A DNA stretch of 64,000 nucleotides from Gonapodya sp. JEL0774 (Eukaryota > Monoblepharomycota > Monoblepharidomycetes > Monoblepharidales > Gonapodyaceae): positions 62,001 to 126,000 of the forward strand of contig JADIIX010000054.1 in assembly GCA_027604505.1 (NCBI GenBank), in the 5' to 3' direction. Below, piece after piece: positions 34,606-47,135 of this stretch. The stretch's first letter is position 1, and each line of letters opens with the position of its first letter. The notes beneath the pieces were generated by a model. That model ran no database searches and had not been told where the DNA came from. It saw only the letters and a list, made by a program, of their open reading frames with translations. Position numbers and translations under genes: made by a program.

Positions 34606-35021
34606 CACAAGTCCGCCCGACCAAAAGCTGCAACACGCGGGGCCCGCCGCCTCCTTAATAACTGGAATTTGAAGTCTCTTTAAAGTACATAAAGTCGCTA
34701 AATGTATTTAATTCCCAAAATTCCTGGGTGGGGGACTTTAAAGTGTGGCCAAAGTCTGGAAAGTTTCCTGCTGGTTTGCAGACGGATAGGCAAGTTCCAC
34801 GCCCAAATGAATAATTTTGCAACTCCCTTTAGAGAACCGGCGGTAACATGCTCCGCACTTTGTTGCAAAACCAAAAGTACATGTTATACATGGCATGTCG
34901 GAGTCACTACTTTACCCTGCGATCATGCCCCCACACGGCAGTCATCAGGCTTAGAAGACGGAGTTCGGCCCGCATTTCCTCAAAAGGTCCCCGGAGTCCC
35001 CGAAACAGCTAGACATAGGAA
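34606..35021. repeat. Intergenic DNA with second TTTAAAG-like cluster
   Basis: About 34660-34770 carries some six TTTAAAG / AAAGTC modules like those at 32225-32480, and the right inverted-repeat arm at 34760-34783. No gene is recognised. Confidence 0.5.
34760..34783 (-). repeat. Right arm of imperfect inverted repeat (TIR-like)
   Basis: Reads CCTGCTGGTTTGCAGAC at its outer end, the inverted counterpart of 32202-32225. No clear target-site duplication flanks the pair. Confidence 0.45.
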
Positions 35022-36718
35022 ATGGATTTATTCTCAAAAAATCATCTCGCAACTTCACTGCCTCCATTCCCGGCGAGCCAGCCCTCCGATTTACCCCTGA
35101 TTCCAAGCGTGGATCCATGCCCGTTTGATCCAGCCGTGCATCTTGACATTGTCCCGCCCGAGTACGTGGTGGACCTGCATTTCAAGAAATGGAGGCTCGA
35201 TGAGTTGCCAGAGGATCCAAAATTGTGGCCTGGACTGGCGTTCACGGCTCCATTCAAGCTTTTGAGCGATGCCGGCGTGAACACCATCCGGTGAGTTTAT
35301 GCATGATTCGATTGCCCAGCGGCTTGATCTTTCCTGAGGGTAAGTACATAATTAAAATTATTGCGCTGAGGTATTTCTAGAGAGATCCTCCATCGATCCC
35401 GTGTTGCCGCTCCCCGAGTCGCTTGCAAAGATGAAATGATTCCAGAAAGCTATGTGAGCCAACTATCACACGATGCAAGTAACCCTTGCGGTATTCTCAT
35501 CTTGTCTTTGTGGCTTTCTTAAGCGTGGCTTGGCCTACGTGTCTCCTTTCATTCGCGACTTCAACCGCAACCCTGTTGTTCTCGACTTTCTCTCCAAATT
35601 CGCTCTGGACCCAGGTAAACTAAAGAAGCAATATTCCGATCCGATGTATTGCTTTGAGCCTTTATGAGGACTCTTGCATGAAATCCCTTCATCACCAAAA
35701 GTGGTCCCCGACTCACTCCCTCTGAACTATTCCCACACGAACGTGGGGAAAATAGGGCCCGCCAAGGTGAAGCTGATTCACCTTCATTTTTAGTTTTAGT
35801 TTTTGAAGGCTCACTTATCCTTGCACATACTACCATCTGCTTTAGAATGTGGTAGGCTGGCACTTCGACAGTGTCCAGTATGTTACCGTCGCGATCCTCT
35901 CCGACAGCACTGGTATGCAAGGTGGCGCACTACGCGTTCTCGCCAAACCCATTGAGGATGCTACGTCGCTTATTCTCGCCGAAAAGGCAGGGACGCGTCC
36001 CCCACTAGGCGAACAGGACGGGGTTCTGGAGGTGGAGTATCCAGGGAAAGGATGGTGTATTTTGATGCAAGGAGGATTGTTTTGGCATCAAGTGACGCCG
36101 GTGCTTTCGGTAGGTACTGAGACGATCCAACAGACTGTGATTTGGGTACAATCTGACAAACGGCACACAATCGGCATCACTTCATCAAGGCCCCTGAACC
36201 ACGCATTACATGCGTGAACAGCTACCAGTCTCGTCGCATTTTCTCGGGCAAAACGGCGTTCGACGGCCGGGACGATTTCACACGTTACCAATACTTTGGA
36301 GCCATCGATGAGCCGGATGTTGCTCGTGAGTTATGTGGTCTGAGCTTCTTCAAAGACTCCATGAAAATGCTCTGATTTATTTGCTTCCGAACCTTTTCGA
36401 CCGAAGCTCTCGAGTACGCGATTCACAAGTCGTGGAGGGTGCAAAACATTCTTGGAATGTTATCGGACGGAACCGTGCCATTTTCACAGGACAAGACTAA
36501 TGTAATTTGTACTTCTGTCACTTGTCTCTTCTCTTGCTCAACGGTATGGTCTTGTCCAACAACAGGTTCTCTCCGTATTGGACCGCGCGATTGCCGAACT
36601 GCAGCAGTGCCGCGACAGCCTCGAGACGGTGGTACCGTATACCCAAGTCGTAGACAAGGCAAGCCAGGCAAAATACGATTACACGGCGGCCTTACGGGCC
36701 AAGGGTGTGAGGCTCTAA
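35022..36718 (+). CDS. 2-oxoglutarate/Fe(II) oxygenase-like protein
   Basis: About 360 aa. Exons 35022-35290, 35381-35453, 35524-35614, 35702-35742, 35846-36109, 36229-36325, 36407-36501, 36566-36718. The core holds a double-stranded beta-helix signature: VVGWHFDSVQYVTVAILSD supplies the HxD metal ligands, GGALRVLAKP follows, and 'GKGWCILMQGGLFWHQVTPV' supplies the distal His. A basic SRRIFSG comes after. The N-terminal part (YVVDLHFKKWRLDELP) and the C-terminal coiled segment (VLSVLDRAIAELQQCRDSLE) are outside the core. Substrate and pathway unknown; prolyl-hydroxylase-like or small-molecule oxygenases are both possible. The 41-nt exon 4 rests on phase and good splice sites. Confidence 0.65.
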
Positions 36719-37000
36719 ACTTGTGCAGCAGTTGGTGAGATCGGACCTGCATTCAAGGCAGTGTTGGTGCTGTTCGCTAAAGTGCATGTGGTGCTATCTA
36801 CGATTTACTGTCTTGCAGTAGATGCCCAATGTCCTCCTGTTGAAGGGTAGAAGTAAATGTAATAGATGTGTATTTGTCAGTATCAGACGTCGCGAACGCG
36901 GCTGGCTCCTGGTCCCGAATATTATCAGACACATAATGAAGTTAGACACTTCATAAGAATCGCCGTCGAATTGTTAAAGCTGCAAACGTTGAACAACGTA

Positions 37001-37100
37001 CAATGAATGTTGGCAGCTGCACCTTGCACACTCCAATATCAACCCCCACCGAGTCTGAATTTTCAGGCCGCTTCAATTCGATGACTCCCTGCACGTCGAT
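37001..37100 (-). repeat. Inverted duplication, left arm
   Basis: Its reverse complement starts ATCGACGTGCAGGGAGTCAT and is identical to 37861-37898 for 38 nt. Similarity continues with scattered changes and one indel to about 100 nt. Confidence 0.85.
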
Positions 37101-37860
37101 AACATCGCAAGATAACCGTCAGGCAGAGTGACCTACACGTCCCGCCAAGACGTTAGGAGTCGAAGGGGCCGGGATGCTGCGAGTTGCAACTCCGACAGAC
37201 GCCTCAACACGAGAGCGATGGTTTCCCTTTCATGCACCCCATGGGGGGGATGGGTACGAATCATTCTGTAGCTCGAGTGAATGGAAGTCGGGTCTTTGGG
37301 GGAAATCTCAAGGGCGCTTCGACGCGTGTCTTTGTCAAGAGATTGATATCTTAGATGTCTTCTTTTGGACCTTGCCTGGGAATTCTTTTCATTACGAACT
37401 TAAATCAATAAAGCTTCTGTTACGCCCTAAGAGCCTGCAGGGCTCTCAGTTAACCAAAGTGGAGGGTGGATGTGGATGAATTGGTGAATGATTCAATTGC
37501 ATGCATTGCGGGAGACGGAACTCAACAACAGTCGCGAAATGTCGATTCGCCCTCAGAAAAGTCAAGTGAGAGCGCAAGGTGCCCTACCAAGGTTTCCGAC
37601 TCTGCATTGAACGTTCGGTAGCGACAAGCAAGGACATTCGATTGGCAGTTCCGGTTACTACAAGGGAGCTTGCTCCTTTTTTTTTTTGATTATTACAGCC
37701 ACCTACTTGAGGAGAATACAATGATTGCATTGGAGTAAAGCAGTTTATTTGTGGTGTTGCAAGCTCCAAACTTTTGTAGTATAAGCATCGCTTTCCAGTG
37801 TTTGCCGGAACATTCAACCCTCCTTCGTCCTCCTCAATGGCTCCGCCAACTTGAGAAGCC

Positions 37861-37960
37861 ATCGACGTGCAGGGAGTCATCGAATTGAAGCGGCCTGAGA
37901 ATTCGGACTCCGGTGGAGGTTTTTATGGGAGTGTGCAAGGTGCCACGCTAAAATTCATTG
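37861..37960 (+). repeat. Inverted duplication, right arm
   Basis: Partner of 37001-37100, separated by 760 bp. Both arms can be read as IDVQGVIELKRPENSDS, hinting at a duplicated coding fragment, but no gene context was found. Confidence 0.85.
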
Positions 37961-38450
37961 GACCCATTTCACGCTTGAAATTATTAACAATCAGCGGTAA
38001 TTCTTTCGACGAGTCTGACTTCAAATGTACGTCGCTGTCCACTCCACCTTCTGCTTTGTTCTGCTTACAAAATTTATTCACAGCAGCTGTGGATTTGGAG
38101 GGGGTCGTTGCCATTGGACACTGGTTACAATTACTACTCATTAATATACCTTCATGTATAAAGAGTGTGATGCAGATCTGTGACAACGGGTCCTCATGGC
38201 GTCAGAGTGTTGTGAGAGACCCACAGCCCGAACCTACTATATCTCGTGAAGGAAAATCCCCGGTCTTCCTTGCGCTCATGCGCACTTGAATGCCCCATTG
38301 GTATTATAATGAGACTGATGGAATACTTATTTTACATCAGTTTTGGTGCATGTGATGAAAATCGTTGGCTTTGGTCGATGGAAGTAAAAAATGCTGCTTC
38401 GATCATTTCAATCATTTCAATCCCAAAACCAAGCAACCGCTTGTCCCGCA

Positions 38451-40575
38451 ATGTCGAATAAGCGATCAGCAGAATCAGCAAACTCGACTGGCGATGCTTC
38501 TTCGGGCCTGCCATCATCTCAAAAACGACCGCACCTTCAGTCAAAATCGGCAACGAACCCCGCAACAACTCCCGAAAACGGCGATGACTTGGAGTTCGAA
38601 GATCCCTGGGAGGACGAAGTGGAGTCTGATGGCGAGCTAGGAGAGGTCGTTGTGGCTGAAGATTCGAGTGACGAGGATGATGATGGTGACGGCGGTGGTG
38701 AAGACGTGGACGAAGTAGCCGAAGGTGACGCGATGGCTGTTGACGGAGACGTAGACAGCAAAGATACCAAGGGTAAATCTAAAAAGCAATCAAAAAAATC
38801 GACAAAGAATGGCGTGACCGTTTTGGACAATGACGATGAAGACGACGGTTTGGAAGAGAGAGTCTACTTACCCGGTCAAGCTCTGGAGCCCGACGAAGTC
38901 CTGGTAGTGGATAATTCAGCATATGAGATGCTACATTCAATGGGCGTCGAGTGGCCTTGCTTGAGTTTTGATGTCTTGAAGGATGGACTTGGGCAGGACA
39001 GAAGAAAGGTGCGTTTGCAAATGCGCTTTGGAGAGAGCTATGGAGGGCAAACTTGGAGCAAAACTATAAATAGTCGCTTGGAAGGAATGAACTCGAGTTT
39101 CAACTGTGAGCTATTTCACTTTCTGAGGACAGTGATGTGATTCGAATGAGCACGGGACTTGATTTAATTGAACTGGAAGCAACAAATATCAGGGTATTCT
39201 TGAACACTCATAGCTCCAATTTCCTCATACAAACGTCATACTTTCAGTTCCCCATGACTGCTTTCCTTGCAGCTGGTTCCCAAGCTGACATTGCCGCAGC
39301 CAACCGCCTTTACATCCTCAAACTCTCCCACCTCCAACGCACAAAACACGACGACCCCATTGACGACAGTGCGTCTGATGCCTCAGACGACTCTGCACTT
39401 GACGAGGACCCAGTTCTGGAACACCGCGCAATCCCTCACCCTGCCGGTGGTGTGAATCGCGTCCGAATCGCGCCGGACGAACATGTGATAGCTACCTGGG
39501 CCGACTCAGGGGTAGTGTGTGTGTGGGATGTCGCGGATCAAGTGACGGTGCTGGAACGGCCAGGCGTCTTGGTAGGTGGGATCGAGGCGAGGGCAGCCAG
39601 GGATGTGAAACCCGTGTACTCTGTGAAACAACATAAAGGGGTCGAAGGATTTGCCATGGATTGGAGTAGAGTAGCGAAAGGAAAGTGAGTAACGATTGAG
39701 ACTTGAGAAGGATCGTTTTGAACAAATGTGACTCATTCCGCGGCATGCAATTTTCTTTGCTCCTCCACGACCATGAATCTCAAACTGGTGATAGACTCCT
39801 GACGGGTGATACCGCCTCTCACATCTACCTTACGTCTCGCACGCCCACCTCATACGCGACATCTGCGACGCCATTTGCCGGACACACTTCCTCCGTTGAA
39901 GATCTTCAATGGTCGCCCACTGAGGCGACCGTTTTTGCATCCTGCTCGGCGGACAAAACGATCAGGGTTTGGGACACTCGCGCGACAAAGAAGCCCCAAG
40001 TCACCGTGAAGGATGCTCACACGCAGGATGTGAATGTGATCAGTTGGAGCAAGACCGTGGACTACCTTCTTGCAAGTGGTGGAGACGAGGGAGGTATCGC
40101 GGTGTGGGACTTGCGCGCCGTAGCGGCTTCCGCATCCTCTTCTCCTCCCAAACGCCCAGACCCTGCTGCGCTGTTCACTTGGCATCGTGGCCCCATCACA
40201 TCGATCGAATGGCACCCTACGGAGTCTTCTGTGTTGGTGGCATCTGGTGCCGATGATCAGTGTACGGTGTGGGATCTGAGCGTGGAGAGGGATCCGGAGG
40301 AGGAGAGAGAGGTGATGGGCAGGACAGGGAAGGAGGCATTGGGGGGTGTGGAAGTGCCTCCCCAATTGATGTTTGTGCATCAGGTATGATTGAGATCGCA
40401 TCCGTGAAGGGCCGTCTTTCCAATCCATCGTTTCTGATGAGTTCGCAACGTTGACCGTTTGGGATTCCAGGGACAGTCAAACGTTAAAGAAATTCACTGG
40501 CACCCACAACTTCCCGGTGTGCTTGTGAGCACGGCATTTGATGGGTTCAACATATTCAAGACTATCAACACATAG
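38451..40575 (+). CDS. RRB1: WD40 ribosome assembly protein RRB1/GRWD1
   Basis: Nucleolar/nuclear chaperone of ribosomal protein L3 in large-subunit assembly. About 562 aa, exons 38451-39008, 39248-39684, 39795-40383, 40471-40575. The N-terminus is disordered and strongly acidic with a Lys-rich patch ([14 protein letters not shown]). Then come the family's [14 protein letters not shown] and '[19 protein letters not shown]', then [13 protein letters not shown] after the first intron. WD repeats are clear: '[20 protein letters not shown]' then [14 protein letters not shown], '[19 protein letters not shown]', '[20 protein letters not shown]', and the C-terminal [21 protein letters not shown]. 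Length and order match Rrb1/GRWD1. The first intron (239 nt) is long for this window. Confidence 0.9.
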
Positions 40576-41226
40576 AAACTCCATCTCGACGCTCCTAAAT
40601 CGTTGTAACTGCGGGGACATCACATGGCGCTTTCGTCGAACAGTGGAGATACTTTAGGGGTTTGATGTGGAGTATGTAAGGAGTGTTCAATCTGTATTTG
40701 TTAGCGAGAGAGGTCGGAAGTGATGGCATCTGAAATGTAAACGAACTATGCACGAATGTTGCGGACACATTCCCATTCAATCAAGTTCGTTGGTTTGAAC
40801 ACAACAATTTTAATAGTATTACAATCAATTTTAATAGTATTACATCAAGGGGAACTCCGAAATTCACTTAGTTCTGTCTGTCATAAACGCTCACAAGATT
40901 TCGAAGTAAAACTAGGAAACAAAACAGACCGAAGGGAGAGAAGAGGAACAAACAGGAAGACCAGGGTTGGTGGGGGGAGATAAACATTGGGTAACCAACT
41001 GTATACTGATCCGTCTCGCTCAAATGACCATATCCAGTCTCTAAACTTGCTGCTTATTTGTTGGTACAACACCCCGAGGGCGGCGTAAACACAAATTGCC
41101 GGGATATCGTTTAGGGGTCGCTTCCATACTTTGGATTGCGCGCTTGTAGTTTTTCAGACGAGATTGGATCCATTCACATGACTCCAAAGGGTTCCTTCCA
41201 TATGCATCTCACACGGCCTATCTCTA
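40576..41226. other. Intergenic region between convergent genes; short tandem duplication at 40805-40844
   Basis: 650 bp between the 3' ends of RRB1 and the F-box/LRR gene. It holds two adjacent copies of a 19-nt AT-rich unit (CAATTTTAATAGTATTACA). No gene seen. Confidence 0.5.
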
Positions 41227-44200
41227 CTATTGTTCCCAAACTTTGCTCCCACCTTTGGACACGATCTTCCATCCGTCCCAGTACAATCCCTCCACGAATT
41301 CCGTGTTTTTGTCCCTAAACTCTCCCACGAGCACGTCGGCTTTTCCGCGCTCCAGTCCAATGACATCACATCTGCCCTTCTGCCTCGTTGCCATTCTCAT
41401 CACCTCTTGCACGTCCAAGCTCCTGCAACCCTCCACATTGAGTACGTCAAGCGAAATGCAGAGCTTAGATATGATCTCCAATGACGACACGTTTGTCCGG
41501 GAAAGGTCAAGAGCGCGGAGACGGGGACCACAACCCAAGATCAGTGCTTCGATTCCGCGGTCGGTAAAACGCGGATGGTGTGGAGAGGAAAGGGGTTGTT
41601 GAACGGTGCGACCAAGGGACACGGCGATGAGGTTGGGGCACGATCGGCCGATCTCCAGGAGTACCTGTTACACGCAAACAGGAAAAGTTCTTGCAAGTTC
41701 CAAGTACCGGGTAGTATCAATGAAAATGCTCACCTGATCATCCACTTCGGGGCAGTCGTGCAGTAAAATGTACTTCAATCCACCAGTAAGTGTACCCGCA
41801 CTCGCACCCAAACCCATCGTCGTGCCAGACTGCATCAAAACATTTGCGGGTAATGAGCTGATGCCAGCGACATTCGCGAGCTGATTGACCCCACTGCCCC
41901 AAGCAACGGCGCTCGCGAAAGTAGTTTGTAGGACTTTCTGGGGAACGCGTGAACCCGATAGGTCTAATGCTTCCAGTCGTGGGCAGTTTTGTGTCAGACG
42001 GGCGAGAGAGTGGTGTGGGACGCCGTGGGGAAGGTACCGAGAGGACAGTCGAAATCGCCGTAGAAGCTGACAGGTGCGGAAGAGGCTGGAAAAGCGCGAA
42101 CTGTGAGTAAAGTTCTCGAATAATGGAAAACGAGAGTTGGTCCAGTTCCTACCGTGAAACTCACTGGTTCAAGCTTCTGTCCGCCAGTGATCGCATGGGA
42201 ACAAATTGTATAAAACCCACGTCACTGCCTCTTTGCATATCCATCTGCATCCCAGGCAAAGGATATGTCATTCCGCCCGCTGCAGCGTGCAGCCCCATCG
42301 ACTGCCCGTACACATGATCGGTCCTGTCGGTGGCAACCAGTTCCACTACTTCGAGATCACGGCAACTGCTCGCCAAAATCTCCAATCCCTGATCACCAAT
42401 ATCACAGTCCACAATTCGAAAGACTCGAATTTTGCGACAGTTCCTCACAAGCTGGATAAAGCCTTCGTCTGATATCGAGCCAGGCACTAAAGGTGGATAC
42501 GGACCCTGTCCGCTGACCGTCGGAGGCGAAAGATCGATGGTAAACTCTTCTAAGTCCTTCGTATAGATTGATAAAGCATTCAGCACGCCATTGCCGATAC
42601 GCGGGCATCGACGGAGAGTGAGCGAGCGGAGCTGCGCCAGTTGTTGGAAGATTGTCCCCATCGAGTTATCTAAAGCAAGTTGGGGAACGAACTGACTATG
42701 TTAGCAGTGTCGAAAGCATTGTGCAGTGGCAGAACGACTCACCAGTAACTTCACCCTCTTCTATCTCCAATTTCTTTACTTTCCTGCACCACATTGCTAC
42801 AACCGCGCACATTTTTTCGCCACAACCTGGCCCACGGAGCTTTAATGCCTCCATCGCCATCGGTGCTGCTCCATCAAACATTCTCAATAGGACGTATGCG
42901 TCGATCAGTGGTGGACACCAAAGTGTAAGTTCCTTCAATCCGCTCATTCCCTGTCCAACAACCCGGGGGCCACCGCCCGCCATCCTCATAATGAGATTAA
43001 TACTTGCGAGGACTTGATCGCTCATTCCCCCAATGATTTCCAGTTGCTTCGTGAACACACACGGTGGAACCTGTTGGGCTTGTACACGGCGCTCCAACGC
43101 GTCAAGAACTCTCCGAGTGATTCGTTCACTCCCGAAAGACACTCTTCTCCAAAGCAGGGGTATGGCTGCAGATGAGAAAGATTTGTTAACAAGCGCGCAA
43201 GAGCGAAGATCGCTGGTGGTGTACTGGACGTATCGGAGGAATTTCCGAATGAGTCCCTGAGTCAATTGCGCAACAGCGGTTGAGGTAGTCTTCGCTGACC
43301 CTGTTTGCTTCCCAGATGGTGTTGCTGCTCGAGTACCGGCCTCTGTTGCGGCCTCAGAAGGCGGTGTCAACGGCAAAGTGTCCATCGATGGAGAAGGTAC
43401 CGCTGTACTTTCAGTAGACATAAGTGAGGAGCCTTGGGGAGCCGTCTCCGCTGGACTTTCCAACTCTGCTCCATCCCCAGCAAACTTCCAAGGCACCAAG
43501 GATGCAGTCCTCGCGTTAACCGCATCGTAAGCTCCACCCGTAACGCCAAGTGATCTCAGGCTTAACGCTTCCAACATCCTTGCTGCAGCATCTACTGTTC
43601 TGTCCGATGAAGATTGAGCTGTGTAAGTACCCCGACCTGGACTGGACCGATTAGATTGCCCCACTTCCACAACAGAGCACTCTCCCGGTGACCTCGGTGA
43701 TGGAAAAAACTCTTCCGCGTCGGTTACACTACTCAAGTCAAATCGTTGGGTGGTTGGGAGATCTGGAGACTTCCGTGAAGGACCACCTATTCCGAAACCC
43801 GGACCCTTCGGCATTATGCGAGGGCTGACTTCTGGTGGTGTCACATCGAGTGGCGACGCACCAGGGGAGTCTTCCCATTGACCGGACCTTGAGCGAGCGT
43901 GGAAAGACAGAGGTGTCGGCGAAGGGCGGCCGCTTGAAGGGGCATTTTGATATGAGAGCGTTCCATCTGATGGCCACCGTCCAGCGACAACAGCAGCGGC
44001 CATGCGAGCATCTAGCTCTAGATCTCTGCCTTGCGAAACTTGCTGTTGAAAGTGCCGGGAGTTGCCTTGCGGTGCCTGCGGTGACTGCAGCGCACTGTTT
44101 GGTCGAGAAAAAATCGGGCCAACCGGATGCATGTAGAGTCCGTCTCCATGTGAGGGATCGTCCCAGGCAGGTCCTTGAGCAGAGACCGATGACGTTCTGT

Positions 44201-45728
44201 CGTAGGAACCCGACGCAGTGCGTGATGCCCTTATCCTCAAATCCTGGGCAGGGGGAGTCCGCCGACCTCCATACGTCCTTGCCGAGTTCGGAGTATTGGG
44301 TCCCGAGTGGCGTCCTGAGGCAAGTTCTGCGTCTGGGAACGAAGAGACGCGTCTGAGCTCGTCCCCATAGGAAGGTTGTCTTGACGGAACCCGACCAGGA
44401 AAGTATCCCCGGGGAGAAGCCTGAGGTTGTTGGAACGGTGTTCTCGCACCACCAGGAGGTTGAAAGTGCGGATGATGTTGGATCGAACCACCCTGATTAA
44501 TCGGATTCCTGGGGTCCAAACGGCGCTGCTGATGCTGCAGGAACAACGCCTCACGAACCATCATCTGGTATTCAAGCTGGGAGCTTGGAGAACGGTGCTG
44601 CAGATCATCCACCAGAGTTGACGTCCAGGGAGCCGACCCTCCTCTGCTTAGAAGATCCTGCGACGGCACGCTAGTTTGGATGCCCAACGGCGACCCCGTC
44701 GTCACAACACCAGACCACGTCTCGGGTCTTCTTACCCCGCGATTTGGCGCATTGTTGCTCGAATATCCTAGTCCCGTGGTGTCCCGGGGATCGCTCGTCA
44801 AATGAGTGGGAGCTCGGGGGCCTCCTTGGGAGCCGCTTGGCAACGGGCCCCACGTGCTGGCTTCCATCCCGAATTGGTCGTTGTAAAGGGGAGATGGCGT
44901 TTCAGATGCAGAGCGTTGGTGGGAAGGACTACTCCATGGGGATCTACCTGCCGTTTGAGACGAAGGATGGAAGCTGGAGTCCCCGTAATGATAGTTTGCG
45001 CGAACATCGACTGAGAGGGTGGAAGGGAGAAGGTGTCGAGCCGACGGCAAAGCGGATGTGAAGGAATCTTGAGATGCACCGGTTGCGGATTGTGGTACCG
45101 TCCGCTGTTCTGGATATCCGTACCCAGCACCCATGGACAAGTATTGTCCATCATCCAAGCCGTATTCGTCAGGAAGCACGCCGTTGTAGTCGTGGGGCTG
45201 AGAGCGAAGATCGGGTATCCTGGATTCTAGTCGCTGCGAAAATTCTGCGGCTCGCGGGTCGCTCACTGGTGTGCCGACTAAGCTCGGTCCCAAGCTGTCC
45301 CTCGAACGTCGTCGCTCCCCATTCCAACCCCGATCAAAACCCAACAGCTGGTCGACGCGCTCATCTGGCATAGATGCGGAGCTTTGTGGCCGCCTAGTTT
45401 CGAATTCGCCGGTGGTGGTGGGAGTGACAGAGCGGCGTGCATGGGCAAGGGCTCCGAGTCCGAGGACAGAGGGGAGGGGAGCAGAATCTGAGGTCAGCTG
45501 GCCTTGTGTGGAAGATGAATACCGAGCCAGTTGATGGAAGGCGTTACTCGATTGTCCGAAAAAAGGGGGAGCCTGTTGTTGTGGTTGTTGTTGCAAGTTC
45601 CAAGGAGAACCGGGATTAGAGTACGGTGGGAGGGGATAATCTGCCGAGTGGAAACCGGAATCCGAAGGCGAGTGTATCTGAGACGCAACCTCTACTGGCT
45701 GTCTCGCGCGCGGTGTTAAATCCTGCAT
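41227..45728 (-). CDS. Large F-box/leucine-rich-repeat protein with disordered N-terminus
   Basis: About 1426 aa. Exons in transcript order: 45728-42743, 42669-42165, 42085-41734, 41664-41227. The first 850 residues are Ser/Pro/Gln/Gly-rich, low complexity. An F-box-like segment then appears: LIRKFLRYVQYTTSDLRSCALVNKSFSSAAIPLLWRRV contains the typical C-x-L-V-x-K-x-F...P.LW pattern. Leucine-rich repeats follow: 'QLRSLTLRRCPRIGNGVLNA', 'CRKIRVFRIVDCDIGDQGLE', 'CPRLEALDLSGSRVP', 'LRALDLSRTNVSSLEIISKL', 'LDVLNVEGCRSLDVQE', as in AMN1/GRR1-type proteins. Probably a substrate receptor of an SCF ubiquitin ligase. The frame stays open to a GTG at 45875, encoding a CRVCG...CTC cluster, so a longer N-terminus is possible. 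Confidence 0.75.
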
Positions 45729-47135
45729 TATGTAATCACAAGTGCAAGTCCACTGCTGGCCAATCGGGACAGGCGCAGCCGACCCACACACGCGGCAGTA
45801 GATTGATGCAATTAGTGATCGTGAGAAATTCGCAGCTGATTTGTTTGTTGGGCGGTAGGAGATAAGTCCAACCACGTGCCGATGACGGTTTCGGTTGGGT
45901 AGATATTTTGGGATCCGTCAGCAGAAACAGCAAGGGGAGCAGCGCACTAAATGCCCTTACAAGCGCTTGGCCCATTTGCTGCGCAGCTTTCAGGCCGAGG
46001 ACTCAGATCCCTATCGATTTTTCAACAGCTTTGGGTTGGGTGTCATCCAGATACGATTGGAGCAACAAACCCTCACCCAGTCTTGCCAGGATTGACCGAT
46101 ATATCGCCCTTAATGCTCCGCAATACCGATAAGCCTACGTTCTCGCTTACAAGCAAATCTAGCCTGTGAGGACAAAAACTGACAATTTGGAGACAACGAG
46201 TTGCTGGTGCAGGGGAAGCAGATGCCCTCGGACTCTCTGCGTGACTTCAGGGCAGTCCTGAAAACACACGCGATACGCTAAATCCCCTTCAAACTATTCT
46301 ATTTAATCCACTCCTCTGCGCTGGTATTCTTGGTGATATGAGCAAGATTCATATGTACTATGTAGTATAATTGGATACCTTGTCAAACCCTGTGGTCTCC
46401 TTTCATTTTTCCTAATCGGGGAAAGGGTACTTTCCCTTAGCGTTTCTCCAGCTCTGCATTATTGTGTCTCCGTTTGACTGACTAAAACTCGACGTTGTGT
46501 TTTGTGCAAACTCGCCGGTGCCCAGCCGTCAAGCGGGGGTCACAATGACAAGTGATGAGATGACACAAGCCCCGACAAACAAACACGAACATCCAAATCA
46601 CCATGTAATGATCTTCAACTTGTCACAGGGCTTCTCCTCTACTGTTGCCTGCAGACATCAGGGATGATTACTCGAGGACAAATCGCCCAGTGACGGATGC
46701 ACAACAGAACTGGCGGAAACAAGATTTCATGCCTTATTTGATGCCAGTGGTGAGGTGTGCATATGGGCAAGGCGAGTCCTCAAAGCAGACTGTTTGTGTT
46801 ATGATTGCCATCGAATAGGAAACACGTGTTTGAACATGCGAACCTGATGGCAGAATCAAATCAATCAAGGGCAAGAGCTCACGCTAGATCCGTTTCTCAT
46901 TTTCTGAGGCGGTTCTTGTCGGGGGGCCGGTTATTGGCATGTCAACCCTCCTCCAACAGTCAGAATGATTAGCCGAGGAGCGCGATAAGTGATCCATTTA
47001 TGTTCATTAGAAAGGGTTCGAAAGAGGAATGCAGTGATAATTATACAAATAAAGACGTTCAGAATCGGTCATTTCCAGCCGACTCCGAAGACCGTTATTC
47101 TTGAATTCTCAACCAAATAACCAACTCAACTGCGA
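45729..47135. other. Intergenic region with no recognised gene
   Basis: 1.4 kb between the divergent F-box/LRR and epoxide hydrolase genes. Only short unrelated open frames near 45895-46170; nothing with a motif from 46200 to 47135. Both promoters should lie here. Confidence 0.5.

Larger units (their letters stand above)
36719..38450. other. Gene-poor stretch holding a 100-bp inverted duplication
   Basis: 1.7 kb without a gene I can support. It contains the inverted pair 37001-37100 / 37861-37960 and an oligo-T run near 37678. Frames at 37867-38289 (+) and 37584-37880 (-) are open but show no motif. Confidence 0.5.

Noticed and set aside
32202-34783. Calling a definite DNA transposon
   Set aside because: No transposase motif and no target-site duplication were found; kept only as a repeat pair and a hypothesis.
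37867-38289. 140-aa open frame as a gene
   Set aside because: No motif, and it begins inside the inverted-repeat arm; coding status cannot be supported.
43033-45719. Many plus-strand open frames opposite the F-box/LRR gene
   Set aside because: They are antisense shadows of a long, biased coding exon and carry no recognisable domain.
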